Positions 16,405 to 25,801 are shown, counted from the first letter of the stretch. The stretch is DNA of 64,000 nt from JANQMX01 sp965247175 (GCA_965247175.1 OZ252006.1:4464001-4528000), one strand, 5' to 3'. Notes: generated by a model not told the origin, from the sequence alone. Numbers and translations: made by a program.

Positions 16405-17433
16405 TTAGGACTGTTTTGTATGCAATCCCGAGCGCGGGATGCGGCCCTCAAGCGGATAGGCCGGGTCATTGTAGCCCGGCGTCGAAGGATGACCCGTGGT
16501 AACCAGTGAGTCGACCAGGGCTTCGTCGTCAGGGGTGAAGGCATAGTCCAGGCCGGCGAGATAGTCGCGCCACTGCTCGAACGTGCGTGGTCCGGCGATG
16601 GCGGCTGTCACAAGTCGGTTGTTGAGCACCCAGGCTAAGGCGAACTGCCCGGGGGTGATGCCACGGGTTTCGGCATGTTGGCGCATGGTCTGGGCAATGA
16701 TCAGCGACTCCTCGCGCCACTCGGTTTGCATGATGCGCTTGTCCTGAGCGCCGGCGCGCGTATCGGCGGGAGGGGTTTCGCCCGGCGCGTACTTACCTGT
16801 CAGCACACCGCGGGCGAGGGGGCTGTAGGGAACGACGCCCAGGCCGTAGTGATCGCAGGCCGGGAGATGCTCGACCTCCGGCATGCGGTTCATGGCGTTG
16901 TAGTAGGGTTGGCTGACGACCGGGCGAGGAATGCCGAGCGAGTCGCACAGGCGGCAGAGCTCAGCCACCCGCCAGGCCCGGAAGTTGCTGACGCCGAAGT
17001 AGCGTACTTTACCGTCCGCCAAGAGTTGGCCCATGGCCTGCGCCGTCTCCTCCAGCGGCGTAGAGAGGTCTTCTTTGTGCAGGTAGTAGATGTCGAGGTA
17101 GTCGGTCGCCAGGCGCTGCAAGCTGGCCTCGCAAGCTTCCATCATCCACTTGCGGCCTAGGCCCCGCATGTTGGGCGACTTGCCCATGGCATTGCCAAGC
17201 TTGCTTGCCAGGACCCAGCCGTCCCGGTCCTGCGCCAAGGCGCGGCCGACGACGCGCTCCGATTCACCCTCGTTGTAGACGTCCGCGGTGTCGATGAAGT
17301 TGACGCCCCTGTCGCGCGCATCGCCGATGATCCGAAGCGATTCCGCTTCATCGGTGCGGCCCCCGAACATCATTGTGCCCAGACAGAGGCGCGAGACCGT
17401 AAGACCGCTGCGGCCCAAGCGTTCAAACTGCAT
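16405..17433 (-). CDS. Aldo/keto reductase
   Basis: 342 residues, a NADPH-dependent TIM-barrel oxidoreductase. The N-terminal hairpin FERLGRSGLTVSRLCLGTMMFGG is followed by the catalytic tetrad: Asp and Tyr in NFIDTADVYNEGESE (~48-60), Lys in VLASKLG (~78) and His in YYLHKED (~118). VSNFRAWRVAEL and VPYSPLARGVLTGKY are also family marks, and the cofactor site is in TAAIAGPRTFEQW near 280. It is closest to the AKR11/12 type. The physiological substrate cannot be deduced. It is monocistronic here. Confidence 0.9.
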   Translation of the reverse strand: MQFERLGRSGLTVSRLCLGTMMFGGRTDEAESLRIIGDARDRGVNFIDTADVYNEGESERVVGRALAQDRDGWVLASKLGNAMGKSPNMRGLGRKWMMEACEASLQRLATDYLDIYYLHKEDLSTPLEETAQAMGQLLADGKVRYFGVSNFRAWRVAELCRLCDSLGIPRPVVSQPYYNAMNRMPEVEHLPACDHYGLGVVPYSPLARGVLTGKYAPGETPPADTRAGAQDKRIMQTEWREESLIIAQTMRQHAETRGITPGQFALAWVLNNRLVTAAIAGPRTFEQWRDYLAGLDYAFTPDDEALVDSLVTTGHPSTPGYNDPAYPLEGRIPRSGLHTKQS

Positions 17434-17562
17434 CCTTTATCACTCCCTCTGATCTGCTCGCACCGTCATATCGGTCTCGGCACTGCCGAAGCAATGCAGG
17501 GCAGGACGGCGCTTTTCCGAAAGCGACGATGATCTGCTACGCTGGCGCGTTGGAGGAAGGCC

Positions 17563-17907
17563 ATGAGCGAACGAAGCGACCTCGATCTCGCGGACGTGCG
17601 CGCGGCGCTGGAGGCCGAGCGAGACAGCCTCGGCGATCTCAGCAATGCGACGGCCGAGGAACGTCGCCCTGTAGAGCTCGACCAACAGAGCGTCGGACGC
17701 CTTTCGCGCATGGATGCGATGCAGGTTCAGGCTATGGCGCAGGCCGTGGAGGGGCGCCGCCGTCAGCGCCAGGCCCAGATCGATGCAGCCTTGAAACGGC
17801 TGGACGAGGGCGAGTACGGCTACTGCGTGGTCTGCGGCGAGGACATCCCGAAAAAGCGCCTGGAGGTCGATCTCACGGCGGCGCGCTGCGTCGACTGCGC
17901 ATCCTAG
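17563..17907 (+). CDS. TraR/DksA C4-type zinc-finger protein
   Basis: 114 residues. Residues ~1-85 form a long helical hairpin (EERRPVELDQQSVGRLSRMDAMQVQAMAQ) and ~88-112 a C4 zinc finger: YCVVCGEDIPKKRLEVDLTAARCVDC. The four cysteines are all present. It is shorter than housekeeping DksA (~140 residues) and lacks the DxxDxA tip motif, so it is a DksA-like or YbiI/TraR-like protein that may bind the RNA polymerase secondary channel. The stop overlaps the stop of the convergent glycosyltransferase gene by four bases. Confidence 0.88.
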   Translation: MSERSDLDLADVRAALEAERDSLGDLSNATAEERRPVELDQQSVGRLSRMDAMQVQAMAQAVEGRRRQRQAQIDAALKRLDEGEYGYCVVCGEDIPKKRLEVDLTAARCVDCAS

Positions 17908-19559
17908 CCGGCCAGCCGCCGCATCAGCTCTTCGTGCAGGCTCCCTTGACGGCTGCACAGCTCGCGATACCAAGCAAGGCGGGCCTTGGTCTGTGTCGCC
18001 AGCATCCGCTCCTCGCGGCAGTAAGCGTAGGCCGCCGCGGCCATAGCTTCGCGCGCTGGGGCATCCTCGATCAAGCGACGCAGGGCCGCTTCCCAGGATT
18101 CAGGCTCGCGCGCGATAAGGCCGCGCTCTCCATCGAGGATGCGGTCTTCGTAGAGCAGCGGGGAGGCGATGCAGACTGTGCCGCGGCTGGCGCACTCGAT
18201 GAACTTGACGTCGCTCTTGTAGCGTTCGGCCTCGTTGCCCGCTAAAGGCAAGAGGGCGACATGGGCACCGCCGATGGCCCTGAGATAGCTCGGATATGAG
18301 AGCTGTTCTCGAAAGCTCTTGCGGTCCTCGGCTACGTCCAGGGCGTCGTAGAGCTTGCGGTTGTGAACGATAGCGATCTGGGTTCGCGGGTAGTCCCGCA
18401 TCACGCGATTGAGCAGCGGTGCCAGCCAGGGATTGACGTCTTCGCGGTTGAGGGCGGCGAAGATGATGCGCAGATGCCGCTCTGATTTTTGCGGCAGCGC
18501 CGGCAGTGCGAAGAGCGCGTTTTCAAAGACAGCGACGTTCGAGTTGTAGGCCTTGAAGGCCTCGGCAAGCAGCGGTGTCGACGTCTGCACAGCATGTACG
18601 CAGCGCATCGGCAGCCAGGGGTTCAAATCCCACTTGGCTTTGATTGCGGCGGGCAGCAAGTCGGGATGATCGTCCCACTCGGCAACGAGGGTCCAGCCCT
18701 GCTTCGAAAGCGCTTTGATCTGTTCGGTCCAGCCCTCGGGATGGAGCACGATCTGCCGCTGGATGATCAGGACCTTGTCGCAGTTCTCGGGCAGCTTCGG
18801 CAGCGTCAGGGTCTTGATGCTGCTGGTGGTGGAAACGTCAGGCAGACTGTTGAGCGCCGTCATGGGCTGCTCGGTGCGCACGCTCATGAAACGCGGCACC
18901 ATGACCAGCTGGTGGACATAGAGGGGCGGGCTCGACGAGCCTTTGACGGCAACGACTGCGTATCCAGCGGTGACCAACCGCTCCCGTAGCGCTTCCGCGT
19001 CAATCCCGAGCGGCCCAGCGGCTCCGTCGGCGGCGGCGAGAAGGCCATTGCGCTGCGGCGTTTCCGCATCCTGATCGGGAAGACGTACCACCTTGGTGGG
19101 CTGCAGTCCGGCCTCGGTCAGCAGACTGCGAGCGCGTCTTAGGGTGAAGAACCGCTGTCGTTCCGGTCCGGGCAACGCCGCTTCAGCATCGTTCCAGCGG
19201 TCCTGAAGCAGCCCGCCGATCATCGACCAGTGACCAGCGTTGGCGAAGGTTGCGATGACGGCTGCGCCGTCCCGCAGGTGCCGCACGGCCCGTTCCAGAA
19301 GCGCGGCCGGCTCGGCAGTACGGTCCAGCAGGCCGTCGAGCAGCAGGCAATCGGGCCGAGCACCATCCAGTCGCGCCTCGAGGCCTCCGTCCGTCGAGAC
19401 CTCGGTCGCGGCGATCGCGATCCATCGGCCGTTCGGGCAGCGCTCCTGCCAAGCGGCCGCCAAAGCGGCGCTCTCGTTGTCTAGCGCCAAGACGCAATCG
19501 GCCGTCACCGGAATCAGGTCGAGCAGCGCGGGTGCGGTTGGCTGGACGGACTCGGTCAT
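17904..19559 (-). CDS. Methyltransferase-like domain fused to a glycosyltransferase
   Basis: 551 residues. The N-terminal ~210 residues resemble a class I methyltransferase fold with weak motifs (VLALDNESAALAAAW, PDCLLLDGLLDRTAEPAALLERAVRHLRDGAAVIATFAN), followed by a linker. The C-terminal part (~260-540) resembles a GT-B glycosyltransferase: FAALNREDVNPWLAPLLNRVM, HVALLPLAGNEAERYKSDVKFIECASRGTVCIAS and GERGLIAREPESWEAAL at the end. The last portion, with an acidic residue before FIECAS, fits the nucleotide-sugar site of family 4-like enzymes. No membrane segment, so it is probably cytoplasmic and acts on surface glycans. No other glycan genes are adjacent. Confidence 0.72.
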   Translation of the reverse strand: MTESVQPTAPALLDLIPVTADCVLALDNESAALAAAWQERCPNGRWIAIAATEVSTDGGLEARLDGARPDCLLLDGLLDRTAEPAALLERAVRHLRDGAAVIATFANAGHWSMIGGLLQDRWNDAEAALPGPERQRFFTLRRARSLLTEAGLQPTKVVRLPDQDAETPQRNGLLAAADGAAGPLGIDAEALRERLVTAGYAVVAVKGSSSPPLYVHQLVMVPRFMSVRTEQPMTALNSLPDVSTTSSIKTLTLPKLPENCDKVLIIQRQIVLHPEGWTEQIKALSKQGWTLVAEWDDHPDLLPAAIKAKWDLNPWLPMRCVHAVQTSTPLLAEAFKAYNSNVAVFENALFALPALPQKSERHLRIIFAALNREDVNPWLAPLLNRVMRDYPRTQIAIVHNRKLYDALDVAEDRKSFREQLSYPSYLRAIGGAHVALLPLAGNEAERYKSDVKFIECASRGTVCIASPLLYEDRILDGERGLIAREPESWEAALRRLIEDAPAREAMAAAAYAYCREERMLATQTKARLAWYRELCSRQGSLHEELMRRLAG

Positions 19560-19903
19560 CGGTTACCGCTTGGCTGGTTGCGTCGGCAGTTTGCCGGGGC
19601 AGTCTTTACCGAAGATTGCCTGTGGCATCACAAGTCCCGGAAAACGGACCGTGTGCAAGGCTTGTTGGTTGGTACCCTGCGGCGTATTGGCTGCTGTTAT
19701 GCCCCACCATGGCATTGTTTTCCCGCGAGTCATCGGCGAATATGCGGGCCGTTTTCGGGGCGTGGAGGTGAACGCGCCCGTCTTCGACCGGGCTCCTGCC
19801 TGTCCCAGTTGGACCTGCCCTCAAGGGCCCGGGGCAAGCCGAGGAATAACGATGCTGCATGCGCGGCGGTAGCGCTGCGCCAAGAACCGCGCGGGAGGAA
19901 ACA
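19560..19903. other. Intergenic region upstream of soeA
   Basis: 344 bases between the divergent glycosyltransferase and soeA. An in-frame ATG at 19859 would extend SoeA by 15 residues but has no ribosome site. GGGAGGA at 19893-19899, four bases before GTG 19904, decides the start. I see no strong hairpin or clear promoter. Confidence 0.45.
19893..19899 (+). promoter_or_regulatory. Ribosome binding site fixing the soeA start
   Basis: GGGAGGA lies four bases before GTG 19904. The upstream ATG at 19859 has nothing comparable. Confidence 0.7.
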
Positions 19904-22774
19904 GTGACGGCTGTGCGACAGGGGCGGGCTCAACCCGCGCTCGATCTCTCGCCGAAGGTGTCCGACGAGATCCGCCGAACAACCTGCTACATGTGCGCCT
20001 GCCGCTGCGGCATCAATGTCCACCTGCGCGACGGCAAGGTCCGCTACATCGAGGGCAACCGCGACCACCCGGTCAATAAGGGCGTGCTTTGCGCGAAGGG
20101 TTCTGCCGGTATCATGCAGCACTACGCGCCGTCACGCCTTCGGAAGCCTCTGCTCCGGGTTGGCGAGCGCGGCAAGGGTGAGTTCAAAGAGATCGAGTGG
20201 GAGGAGGCGTTGAGCCTCGCCACCGAATGGCTCAAACCCGTCCGTGCCAGCGACCCCAAGAAGCTGGCGTTTTTCACCGGGCGCGACCAATCGCAAGCTT
20301 TGACCGGCTGGTGGGCGCAACAGTTCGGCACCCCTAACTTCGCCGCCCACGGTGGCTTCTGCTCGGTCAACATGGCGGCTGCCGGCATCTACACCATGGG
20401 CGGTGCCTTCTGGGAGTTCGGCTCCCCGGACTGGGAGCGCACAAAGCTCTTCGTGGTGTTCGGCGTCGCGGAGGACCACGACTCAAACCCGATCAAGATG
20501 GGCCTCTCGCGGCTCAAGGCACGCGGCGCCAAGATCGTCTCCGTCAATCCGGTGCGGACGGGCTATTCGGCGATCGCCGACCAGTGGCTCGGGGTGCGTC
20601 CGGGCACGGATGGCCTCTTGGTGCTCTCGCTCATCCATGAGCTGCTGCGCAACCGCAAGGTCGATCTCGACTACCTCATCCGCTACACCAACGTGCCCTG
20701 GCTGGTGCTGGAAGACGATGGGCTCTTCGCCCGCGATGCCGAAGGCAAGGCACTGGTGCAGGACCGTGAGAGCGGCGCTCTGGTGGCGTTCGATGCGAAG
20801 GGTGTGAAGCCGAGCTTGCACGGCACGGTCACGCTGCCTGACGGGCGAAAGGCGCGTCCGGTCTTCGAGTTGATGGCCGAAGCCTACCTCGATGAGCGCT
20901 ATGCGCCGGAGCGGGTGGCCGAGGAAACCGGCATTTCGGCCGAGCGCATTGTCGCTCTCGCCGAGGAGCTGGCCCGCGTCGCTTTCGAAGAAGAGATCAC
21001 CATCGAGCAGCCTTGGGTCGACTGGAAGGGCGAGCGACACGAGCGCTTTATCGGCCGCCCTGTCTCCATGCACGCGATGCGTGGCATTTCAGCCCATTCC
21101 AACGGCTTCCAGACCTGCCGCGCCATTCACGTTCTGCAGATCCTGCTGGGCAGCGTCGATTGCCCGGGTGGCTTCCGCTATAAGCCGCCCTACCCGAAGC
21201 CGCCGGCGGTGCATCCGCGCCCGGCCGGAAAGCTCGGCGAGGTCGCGCCAAACCAACCGCTGACCGGTGCACCGCTCGGCTACCCGCTCGGGCCTGAAGA
21301 CCTGCTGGTCGACGAGGCGGGGCAGCCTATCCGCATCGATAAGGCCTATTCCTGGGAGGCGCCGTTTTCGGCCCATGGGCTGATGCACATGGTGATCTCC
21401 AACGCTCACGCTGGCGATCCTTATCCAGTCGACGTGCTCTTCATGTACATGGCCAACATGGCCTGGAACTCCAGCATGAACAGCCGCGGCGTCATGGAGA
21501 TGCTGGAGGCGAAGGACCCGGAGACCGGCGAGTACCGCATCCCCAAGATCATCTATGCGGACGCCTATGCCTCGGAGATGGTGGCCTACAGCGATCTGGT
21601 CCTACCCGACACCACATACCTCGAGCGCCACGACTGCATCTCTCTGCTCGATCGGCCGATCTGTGAGCCTGACGCCGTCGCCGACTCCATTCGCTGGCCG
21701 GTGGTTGAGCCGGACCGCGACGTGCGCGGCTTCCAATCCGTGTTGATCGATCTCGGCGGGCGACTCGGCCTACCCGGCTTCGTCGAGGCGGATGGCAGCC
21801 CACGGTACCGCGACTACGCCGACTACATGGTTCGGCATGAGCGCAAGCCCGGCGTTGGCCCCTTGGCCGGCTGGCGGGGCGAGGACGGCAAGGATTGGGG
21901 CACGGGCGCGCCCAATCCCGATCAACTGCAGCGCTACATCGACAACGGTGGCTTCTGGACCGGTGAGATCCCCGAGGAGGCGCTCTACTTCAAGTTCGCC
22001 AACGCGGCCTATCAGGACTTCGCCGTGCGCATGGGCTTCTACAACGCCTCCCAGCCCATGGTCTTTCAGCTCTATTTGGAGACCTTGCAGAAGTTCCGCC
22101 TGGCGGCCGAGGGCAAGGCAGAGCCGCAGCCGCCGGAGCACCTGCGCGAGCGCATTGCCGATTGCTTCACGCCGCTGCCGAGCTGGTACGCTCCTTTCGA
22201 GCAGGCGCGCCTGGAGGACGACGACTATCCCCTCCACGCGATCACCCAGCGGCCCATGGCCATGTACCACTCCTGGGGCTCGCAGAATGCCTGGCTCAGG
22301 CAGATCCACTCGAGCAATCCGCTTTTCGTTCCAGGCGCGCTTTACGATGAGCTTGGTCTGGAGCCCGGCGACTGGGTCTGGGTCTCCTCCCACCACGGCC
22401 GCATCAAAGTGCCGGCTGCGCGCATGGAGGCGGTCAACGACAGGACGGTCTGGACCTGGAATGCCATCGGCAAGCGGGCCGGCGCTTGGGAGCTCTCGCC
22501 GACGGCACCGGAAGCCAAGAAGGGCTTTTTGCTCAATCACCTGATCCACGAGCTTCTGCCGCCCAAGGGGGACGGCCTGCGCTGGTCCAACTCCGACCCG
22601 ATCACCGGCCAGGCGGCCTGGTACGATCTGCGCGTCCGCATCGAAAGGGCTCCGGCCGACGAAGCCGCGGTGAGCGAGCCCCAGGTGCCCGCACAAGAAC
22701 GCTTCGCTGGGATGCCGGTGCCGCCGCGCGAGTTGCGTTACGGGCAGGAGTGGGACGAGGAAACGGGCGCATGA
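19904..22774 (+). CDS. soeA: Sulfite:quinone oxidoreductase, molybdopterin catalytic subunit
   Basis: 956 residues of the DMSO-reductase superfamily. The N-terminal 4Fe-4S site is CYMCACRC (Cys-x2-Cys-x3-Cys) with the fourth Cys in GVLCAKG. The molybdenum ligand region reads HGGFCSVNMAAAG, so Cys is the likely ligand. The C-terminal bis-MGD domain runs from about 790 (HAITQRPMAMYHSWGSQNAWL, ELGLEPGDWVWVSSHHG). No twin-arginine signal, as expected for the cytoplasmic SoeABC, which oxidises sulfite to sulfate and feeds the quinone pool. The iron-sulfur and DmsC-type membrane subunits follow, and ATGA overlap links soeA to soeB. Related thiosulfate or polysulfide reductases have similar layouts, but length, Cys ligand and lack of a signal favour SoeA. 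Confidence 0.88.
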   Translation: MTAVRQGRAQPALDLSPKVSDEIRRTTCYMCACRCGINVHLRDGKVRYIEGNRDHPVNKGVLCAKGSAGIMQHYAPSRLRKPLLRVGERGKGEFKEIEWEEALSLATEWLKPVRASDPKKLAFFTGRDQSQALTGWWAQQFGTPNFAAHGGFCSVNMAAAGIYTMGGAFWEFGSPDWERTKLFVVFGVAEDHDSNPIKMGLSRLKARGAKIVSVNPVRTGYSAIADQWLGVRPGTDGLLVLSLIHELLRNRKVDLDYLIRYTNVPWLVLEDDGLFARDAEGKALVQDRESGALVAFDAKGVKPSLHGTVTLPDGRKARPVFELMAEAYLDERYAPERVAEETGISAERIVALAEELARVAFEEEITIEQPWVDWKGERHERFIGRPVSMHAMRGISAHSNGFQTCRAIHVLQILLGSVDCPGGFRYKPPYPKPPAVHPRPAGKLGEVAPNQPLTGAPLGYPLGPEDLLVDEAGQPIRIDKAYSWEAPFSAHGLMHMVISNAHAGDPYPVDVLFMYMANMAWNSSMNSRGVMEMLEAKDPETGEYRIPKIIYADAYASEMVAYSDLVLPDTTYLERHDCISLLDRPICEPDAVADSIRWPVVEPDRDVRGFQSVLIDLGGRLGLPGFVEADGSPRYRDYADYMVRHERKPGVGPLAGWRGEDGKDWGTGAPNPDQLQRYIDNGGFWTGEIPEEALYFKFANAAYQDFAVRMGFYNASQPMVFQLYLETLQKFRLAAEGKAEPQPPEHLRERIADCFTPLPSWYAPFEQARLEDDDYPLHAITQRPMAMYHSWGSQNAWLRQIHSSNPLFVPGALYDELGLEPGDWVWVSSHHGRIKVPAARMEAVNDRTVWTWNAIGKRAGAWELSPTAPEAKKGFLLNHLIHELLPPKGDGLRWSNSDPITGQAAWYDLRVRIERAPADEAAVSEPQVPAQERFAGMPVPPRELRYGQEWDEETGA

Positions 22775-23520
22775 CCAGCTTGCCGCAACAGACCGACAAG
22801 AAGCTCGGCCTCGTCATCGATCTCGACATCTGCGTCGGCTGCCATGCCTGCGTGGTGAGCTGCAAGGAATGGAACACGGGGGGCTATGGCGCGGCTCTCT
22901 CCGACCAGGACCCCTACGGGGATCATGTATCCGGTTCCTGGCTGAACCGCGTGCACAGCTACGAGGCGGGGCAAGGAGCGAGCGCGCGTGTCGTGCATTT
23001 CCCCAAGTCTTGCCTGCACTGCGACGATGCCCCTTGCGTAACGGTCTGCCCGACCGGGGCGTCTTACAAGCGCAGCGAGGACGGCATCGTCCTGGTCAAC
23101 GAAGACCGTTGCATCGGCTGTGGCCTCTGCGCCTGGGCTTGCCCCTATGGCGCACGGGAGATGGACATCGCCGAAGGCGTGATGAAGAAGTGCACCCTTT
23201 GCGTTGACCGCATCTACAACGACAACATCCCCGAGGAGGATCGCGTTCCGGCCTGCGTGCGGAGCTGCCCGGCCAATGCCCGGCACTTCGGCGATCTCGC
23301 CGACCCCGGATCGGAGGTCAGCCTGATGGTTCTGGCCCGCGGCGGTTTCGATCTAATGCCGGAGCAGGGCACCAAACCGGTCAATAAGTACCTGCCGCCG
23401 CGTGAGCGTCCCGCCGAGTCGTCATCCTGTGGGAGAAGCAGCGCAACGGAACGCGAGAGCACAGCCGATGCCACTGGGTTCTTCCGCTGGCTCGACCAGG
23501 CCTTGGAACGGATGGGCTGA
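22771..23520 (+). CDS. soeB: Sulfite:quinone oxidoreductase, iron-sulfur subunit
   Basis: 249 residues with four cysteine clusters for 4Fe-4S centres: CVGCHACVVSCKEWN (~20-34), CLHCDDAPCVTVCPTGA (~78-95), CIGCGLCAWACPYGA (~112-126) and CTLCVDR with CVRSCPANA (~138-170). This is the DmsB/PsrB electron-transfer subunit pattern. The start codon overlaps the soeA stop (ATGA). No signal peptide, in agreement with a cytoplasmic complex. The last ~40 residues are a low-complexity, serine-rich and variable tail. It passes electrons from the molybdenum subunit to SoeC. Confidence 0.9.
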   Translation: MTSLPQQTDKKLGLVIDLDICVGCHACVVSCKEWNTGGYGAALSDQDPYGDHVSGSWLNRVHSYEAGQGASARVVHFPKSCLHCDDAPCVTVCPTGASYKRSEDGIVLVNEDRCIGCGLCAWACPYGAREMDIAEGVMKKCTLCVDRIYNDNIPEEDRVPACVRSCPANARHFGDLADPGSEVSLMVLARGGFDLMPEQGTKPVNKYLPPRERPAESSSCGRSSATERESTADATGFFRWLDQALERMG

Positions 23521-23529
23521 CGCTGCGCC

Positions 23530-24474
23530 ATGCACCCGGCTTTCTCTGTCATTGCTTTCACTGCGCTTTCCGGCATGGGCTACGGCCTCGCCATGGTGCT
23601 CGGGGTTGGGCTGCTCAGCGGGGCGTCGCTCGGTGGCCAAGTCGGCTATGTCATCGCGCTCTTGCTGATCGCCGCAGGCCTTGTCAGCTCCACCTTTCAT
23701 CTCGGCCATCCTGAGCGAGCCTTGTGGGCTTTCACCCAGTGGCGCTCCAGCTGGCTGTCCCGTGAGGGTGTGATGGCCGTCATCACGTTCCTGCCACTTG
23801 GCCTCGCCGCTTTGGGTTCTCTCTTCTTCGCCGCCGACTGGCAGCCAGTCGGCTGGTTGGCAGCGGCCGGCGCTCTGGCGACGGTCTATTGCACCGCCAT
23901 GATCTACGCCTCGCTCAAGACCGTGCAGCAATGGGCGAGCGGCCTCACCGTTATCGTCTACTTGCTGTTCGCCCTTGCCGGCGGCCTGTTGCTGGCCAGC
24001 GGCCTCGCCGCCATGGATGTGGCCATGGGCCATGCAGGCCATAGCTGGAGGGGCTTGCTGACGCTCGCCATGCTCGTACTGCTCTGTGCTTGGGGCGCCA
24101 AGGCGCTGTGGTGGCGCCGTGCTGGGCAGGAGCACTCGGCCTCGACGATCGAGAGCGCGACGGGTCTTGGCCATCTCGGCAAGGTGCGGCTCCTGGAGCG
24201 GCCGCATATCGAAGAGAACTACCTGACCCGCGAGATGGGGTTCCGTGTCGCCAGGAAGCACGCGAGCAAGCTACGACGGATGGCGTTGCTCTTCGGCCTT
24301 GCACTGCCGCTGGCGGCGCTGCTGATCGCTCTGGTCATTCCAGATGGCTTCGCCGCCGCCTTGCTGCTGATTGCAGCTCTCAGCCAGCTGCTTGGCGTTC
24401 TGATCGAGCGCTGGCTGTTCTTCGCCGAGGCACGCCACACGGTGATGCTCTACTACGGCGACGAACGCGCCTGA
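23530..24474 (+). CDS. soeC: Sulfite:quinone oxidoreductase, DmsC-type membrane subunit
   Basis: 314 residues with about eight membrane helices, starting MHPAFSVIAFTALSGMGYGL. STFHLGHPERALWAFTQWRSSWLSREG (~55-82) is the family signature with the conserved His. A cytoplasmic loop near 200-235 carries LREMGFRVARKHA-like residues. The protein anchors SoeAB and reduces quinone. It belongs to the DmsC rather than the NrfD family, which again fits SoeABC. The gap from soeB is nine bases. Confidence 0.88.
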   Translation: MHPAFSVIAFTALSGMGYGLAMVLGVGLLSGASLGGQVGYVIALLLIAAGLVSSTFHLGHPERALWAFTQWRSSWLSREGVMAVITFLPLGLAALGSLFFAADWQPVGWLAAAGALATVYCTAMIYASLKTVQQWASGLTVIVYLLFALAGGLLLASGLAAMDVAMGHAGHSWRGLLTLAMLVLLCAWGAKALWWRRAGQEHSASTIESATGLGHLGKVRLLERPHIEENYLTREMGFRVARKHASKLRRMALLFGLALPLAALLIALVIPDGFAAALLLIAALSQLLGVLIERWLFFAEARHTVMLYYGDERA

Positions 24475-24702
24475 CGCGAACAGAAAGCGGAAGATACAGG
24501 CGTACGTCTCACCAATCTCTCTTATTTGCACGTTCCGCGTGGGTATTTTGCCAGAACGATCTTGAAATTGGGCAAGGCTGCGCCATTTGCTTTGTGCTTG
24601 GGCGTTGTAAAAGTCGCCACAGGTACACTAAAAGCCGGTAGCGCCGGCAGCGCTAGCCGAGGGGCCGCCGTCAGAATGCGGCACTGCGGTGTTTCGAACA
24701 GT

Positions 24703-24709
24703 GGAGGAG
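24703..24709 (+). promoter_or_regulatory. Ribosome binding site fixing the TAXI binding-protein start
   Basis: GGAGGAG lies six bases before GTG 24716, which begins a classical signal peptide. The upstream GTG at 24689 has no such site and would put nine extra residues before the signal. Confidence 0.7.
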
Positions 24710-24715
24710 AACCTC

Positions 24716-25735
24716 GTGAAGAAGATTTCCGTGAAGTTGCTGGCAGCGGCCAGCATTGCCGCACTCAGCTTGGGCACGCTGCAGGCGAAGGCCGAGGAAG
24801 CCGAGTACATCCTCTCGACCGCCTCGACCGGCGGCACCTACTATCCGGTGGGCGTGGCGCTTTCGACCCTGGTCAAGGTCAAGTTGCAGCCTAAGCAGAA
24901 GATCGGCATGTCGGCCATCAACTCCGCCGGCTCGGGCGAGAACGTGCGCCTGCTGCGTGAGGACGAGGCTCAGTTCGCCATCCTCCAGGGCCTCTTCGGC
25001 TACTACGCCGCCACCGGAACCGGTCCGGTCGAGAAGGACGGCCCGCAGAAGGACCTCCGCGCGATCACCATGCTCTGGCCGAACGTGGAGCAGTTCATCG
25101 TCGCCAGCGATGATGCATCGAGTGGCACCGTCTCCGACTTCGTCGCGCTCAAAGGCGAGAGCATGGCGCTGGGCCGCCAGAACTCCGGCACCATTGGCTC
25201 CAACGCCACCATTCTCTCGGGCTTCGGCATCGACATCGACAACGACTACACCTTGGTCCATGCCGGCTACGGCCCCTCCGCTGAGGCGCTGCAGAACCGC
25301 CAGGTCAAGGGCATCAGCACCCCGGCCGGCGTGCCGACCGGCGCGGTCAGCCAGCTCTTCGCCACCATGGGCGATGACGTCAAAATGCTCGACTTCACCG
25401 ACGAGGAGCTGGCCAAGGCCGACGGCGGCAAGGAGCTTTGGACCCGCTACGTGATCCCGGCCGGCACCTATCCGGGTCAGGGCGCGGACATCAACACCAT
25501 CGCCCAGCCGAACTTCCTGGCCGTGCGCTCGGATGTGCCGGAAGAGCACGTCTATCTGATCACCAAGACGGTCTATGAGAACCTGCCCTTCCTGCAGGCC
25601 ATCCATCCGGCGACCAAGGCCATGGCGATCGAGAATGCCATTGCCGGTATTCCTCTGCCGCTTCATCCCGGTGCCATCCGCTACTACGAGGAAGTTGGCG
25701 TCGAGGTCCCCGACCGCTTGAAGCCGCAAGGCTAA
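24716..25735 (+). CDS. TAXI-type TRAP transporter solute-binding protein
   Basis: 339 residues starting at GTG 24716. The signal peptide is VKKISVKLLAAASIAALSLG with cleavage after the Ala in LQAKA. The mature protein begins YILSTASTGGTYYPVGVALSTLV, the TAXI-family motif, followed by SAGSGENVRLLREDEAQFAILQG and the C-terminal HPGAIRYYEEVGV. It binds an unknown solute in the periplasm for the permease encoded next. TAXI substrates are mostly uncharacterised (glutamate is one example). The position right after soeABC suggests a compound whose breakdown gives sulfite, such as an organosulfonate, but the sequence does not show this. Confidence 0.92.
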   Translation: MKKISVKLLAAASIAALSLGTLQAKAEEAEYILSTASTGGTYYPVGVALSTLVKVKLQPKQKIGMSAINSAGSGENVRLLREDEAQFAILQGLFGYYAATGTGPVEKDGPQKDLRAITMLWPNVEQFIVASDDASSGTVSDFVALKGESMALGRQNSGTIGSNATILSGFGIDIDNDYTLVHAGYGPSAEALQNRQVKGISTPAGVPTGAVSQLFATMGDDVKMLDFTDEELAKADGGKELWTRYVIPAGTYPGQGADINTIAQPNFLAVRSDVPEEHVYLITKTVYENLPFLQAIHPATKAMAIENAIAGIPLPLHPGAIRYYEEVGVEVPDRLKPQG

Positions 25736-25771
25736 TCTGGCTCAGTTCGTTTTACCGGGGGGCCGGTGAGG

Positions 25772-25801
25772 GGCGGTCCGGCCGAATCTTGGCCGGCCGC
25801 C
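25772..25801 (+). terminator. Intra-operon hairpin between binding protein and permease
   Basis: GGCGG-T-CCGGCC pairs with GGCCGG-CCGCC around a seven-base loop (GAATCTT), an 11-bp stem with one bulged T. Only a weak T-rich stretch follows (CTGCCTTTTC). It probably attenuates transcription or stabilises the 3' end of the binding-protein message, so the binding protein exceeds the permease. Confidence 0.5.

Noticed and set aside
16230..16544. A 104-codon minus-strand frame after the aldo/keto reductase
   Set aside because: It overlaps the reductase end in another frame and the translated protein has no domain character.
21770..22696. A 308-codon minus-strand frame across soeA
   Set aside because: Antisense shadow in GC-rich DNA. 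The plus strand encodes a well-conserved molybdoenzyme here.
24526..24715. Possible small gene between soeC and the TAXI binding protein
   Set aside because: The frame (24526-24894) runs into the binding protein in another frame and has no ribosome site or coding pattern.
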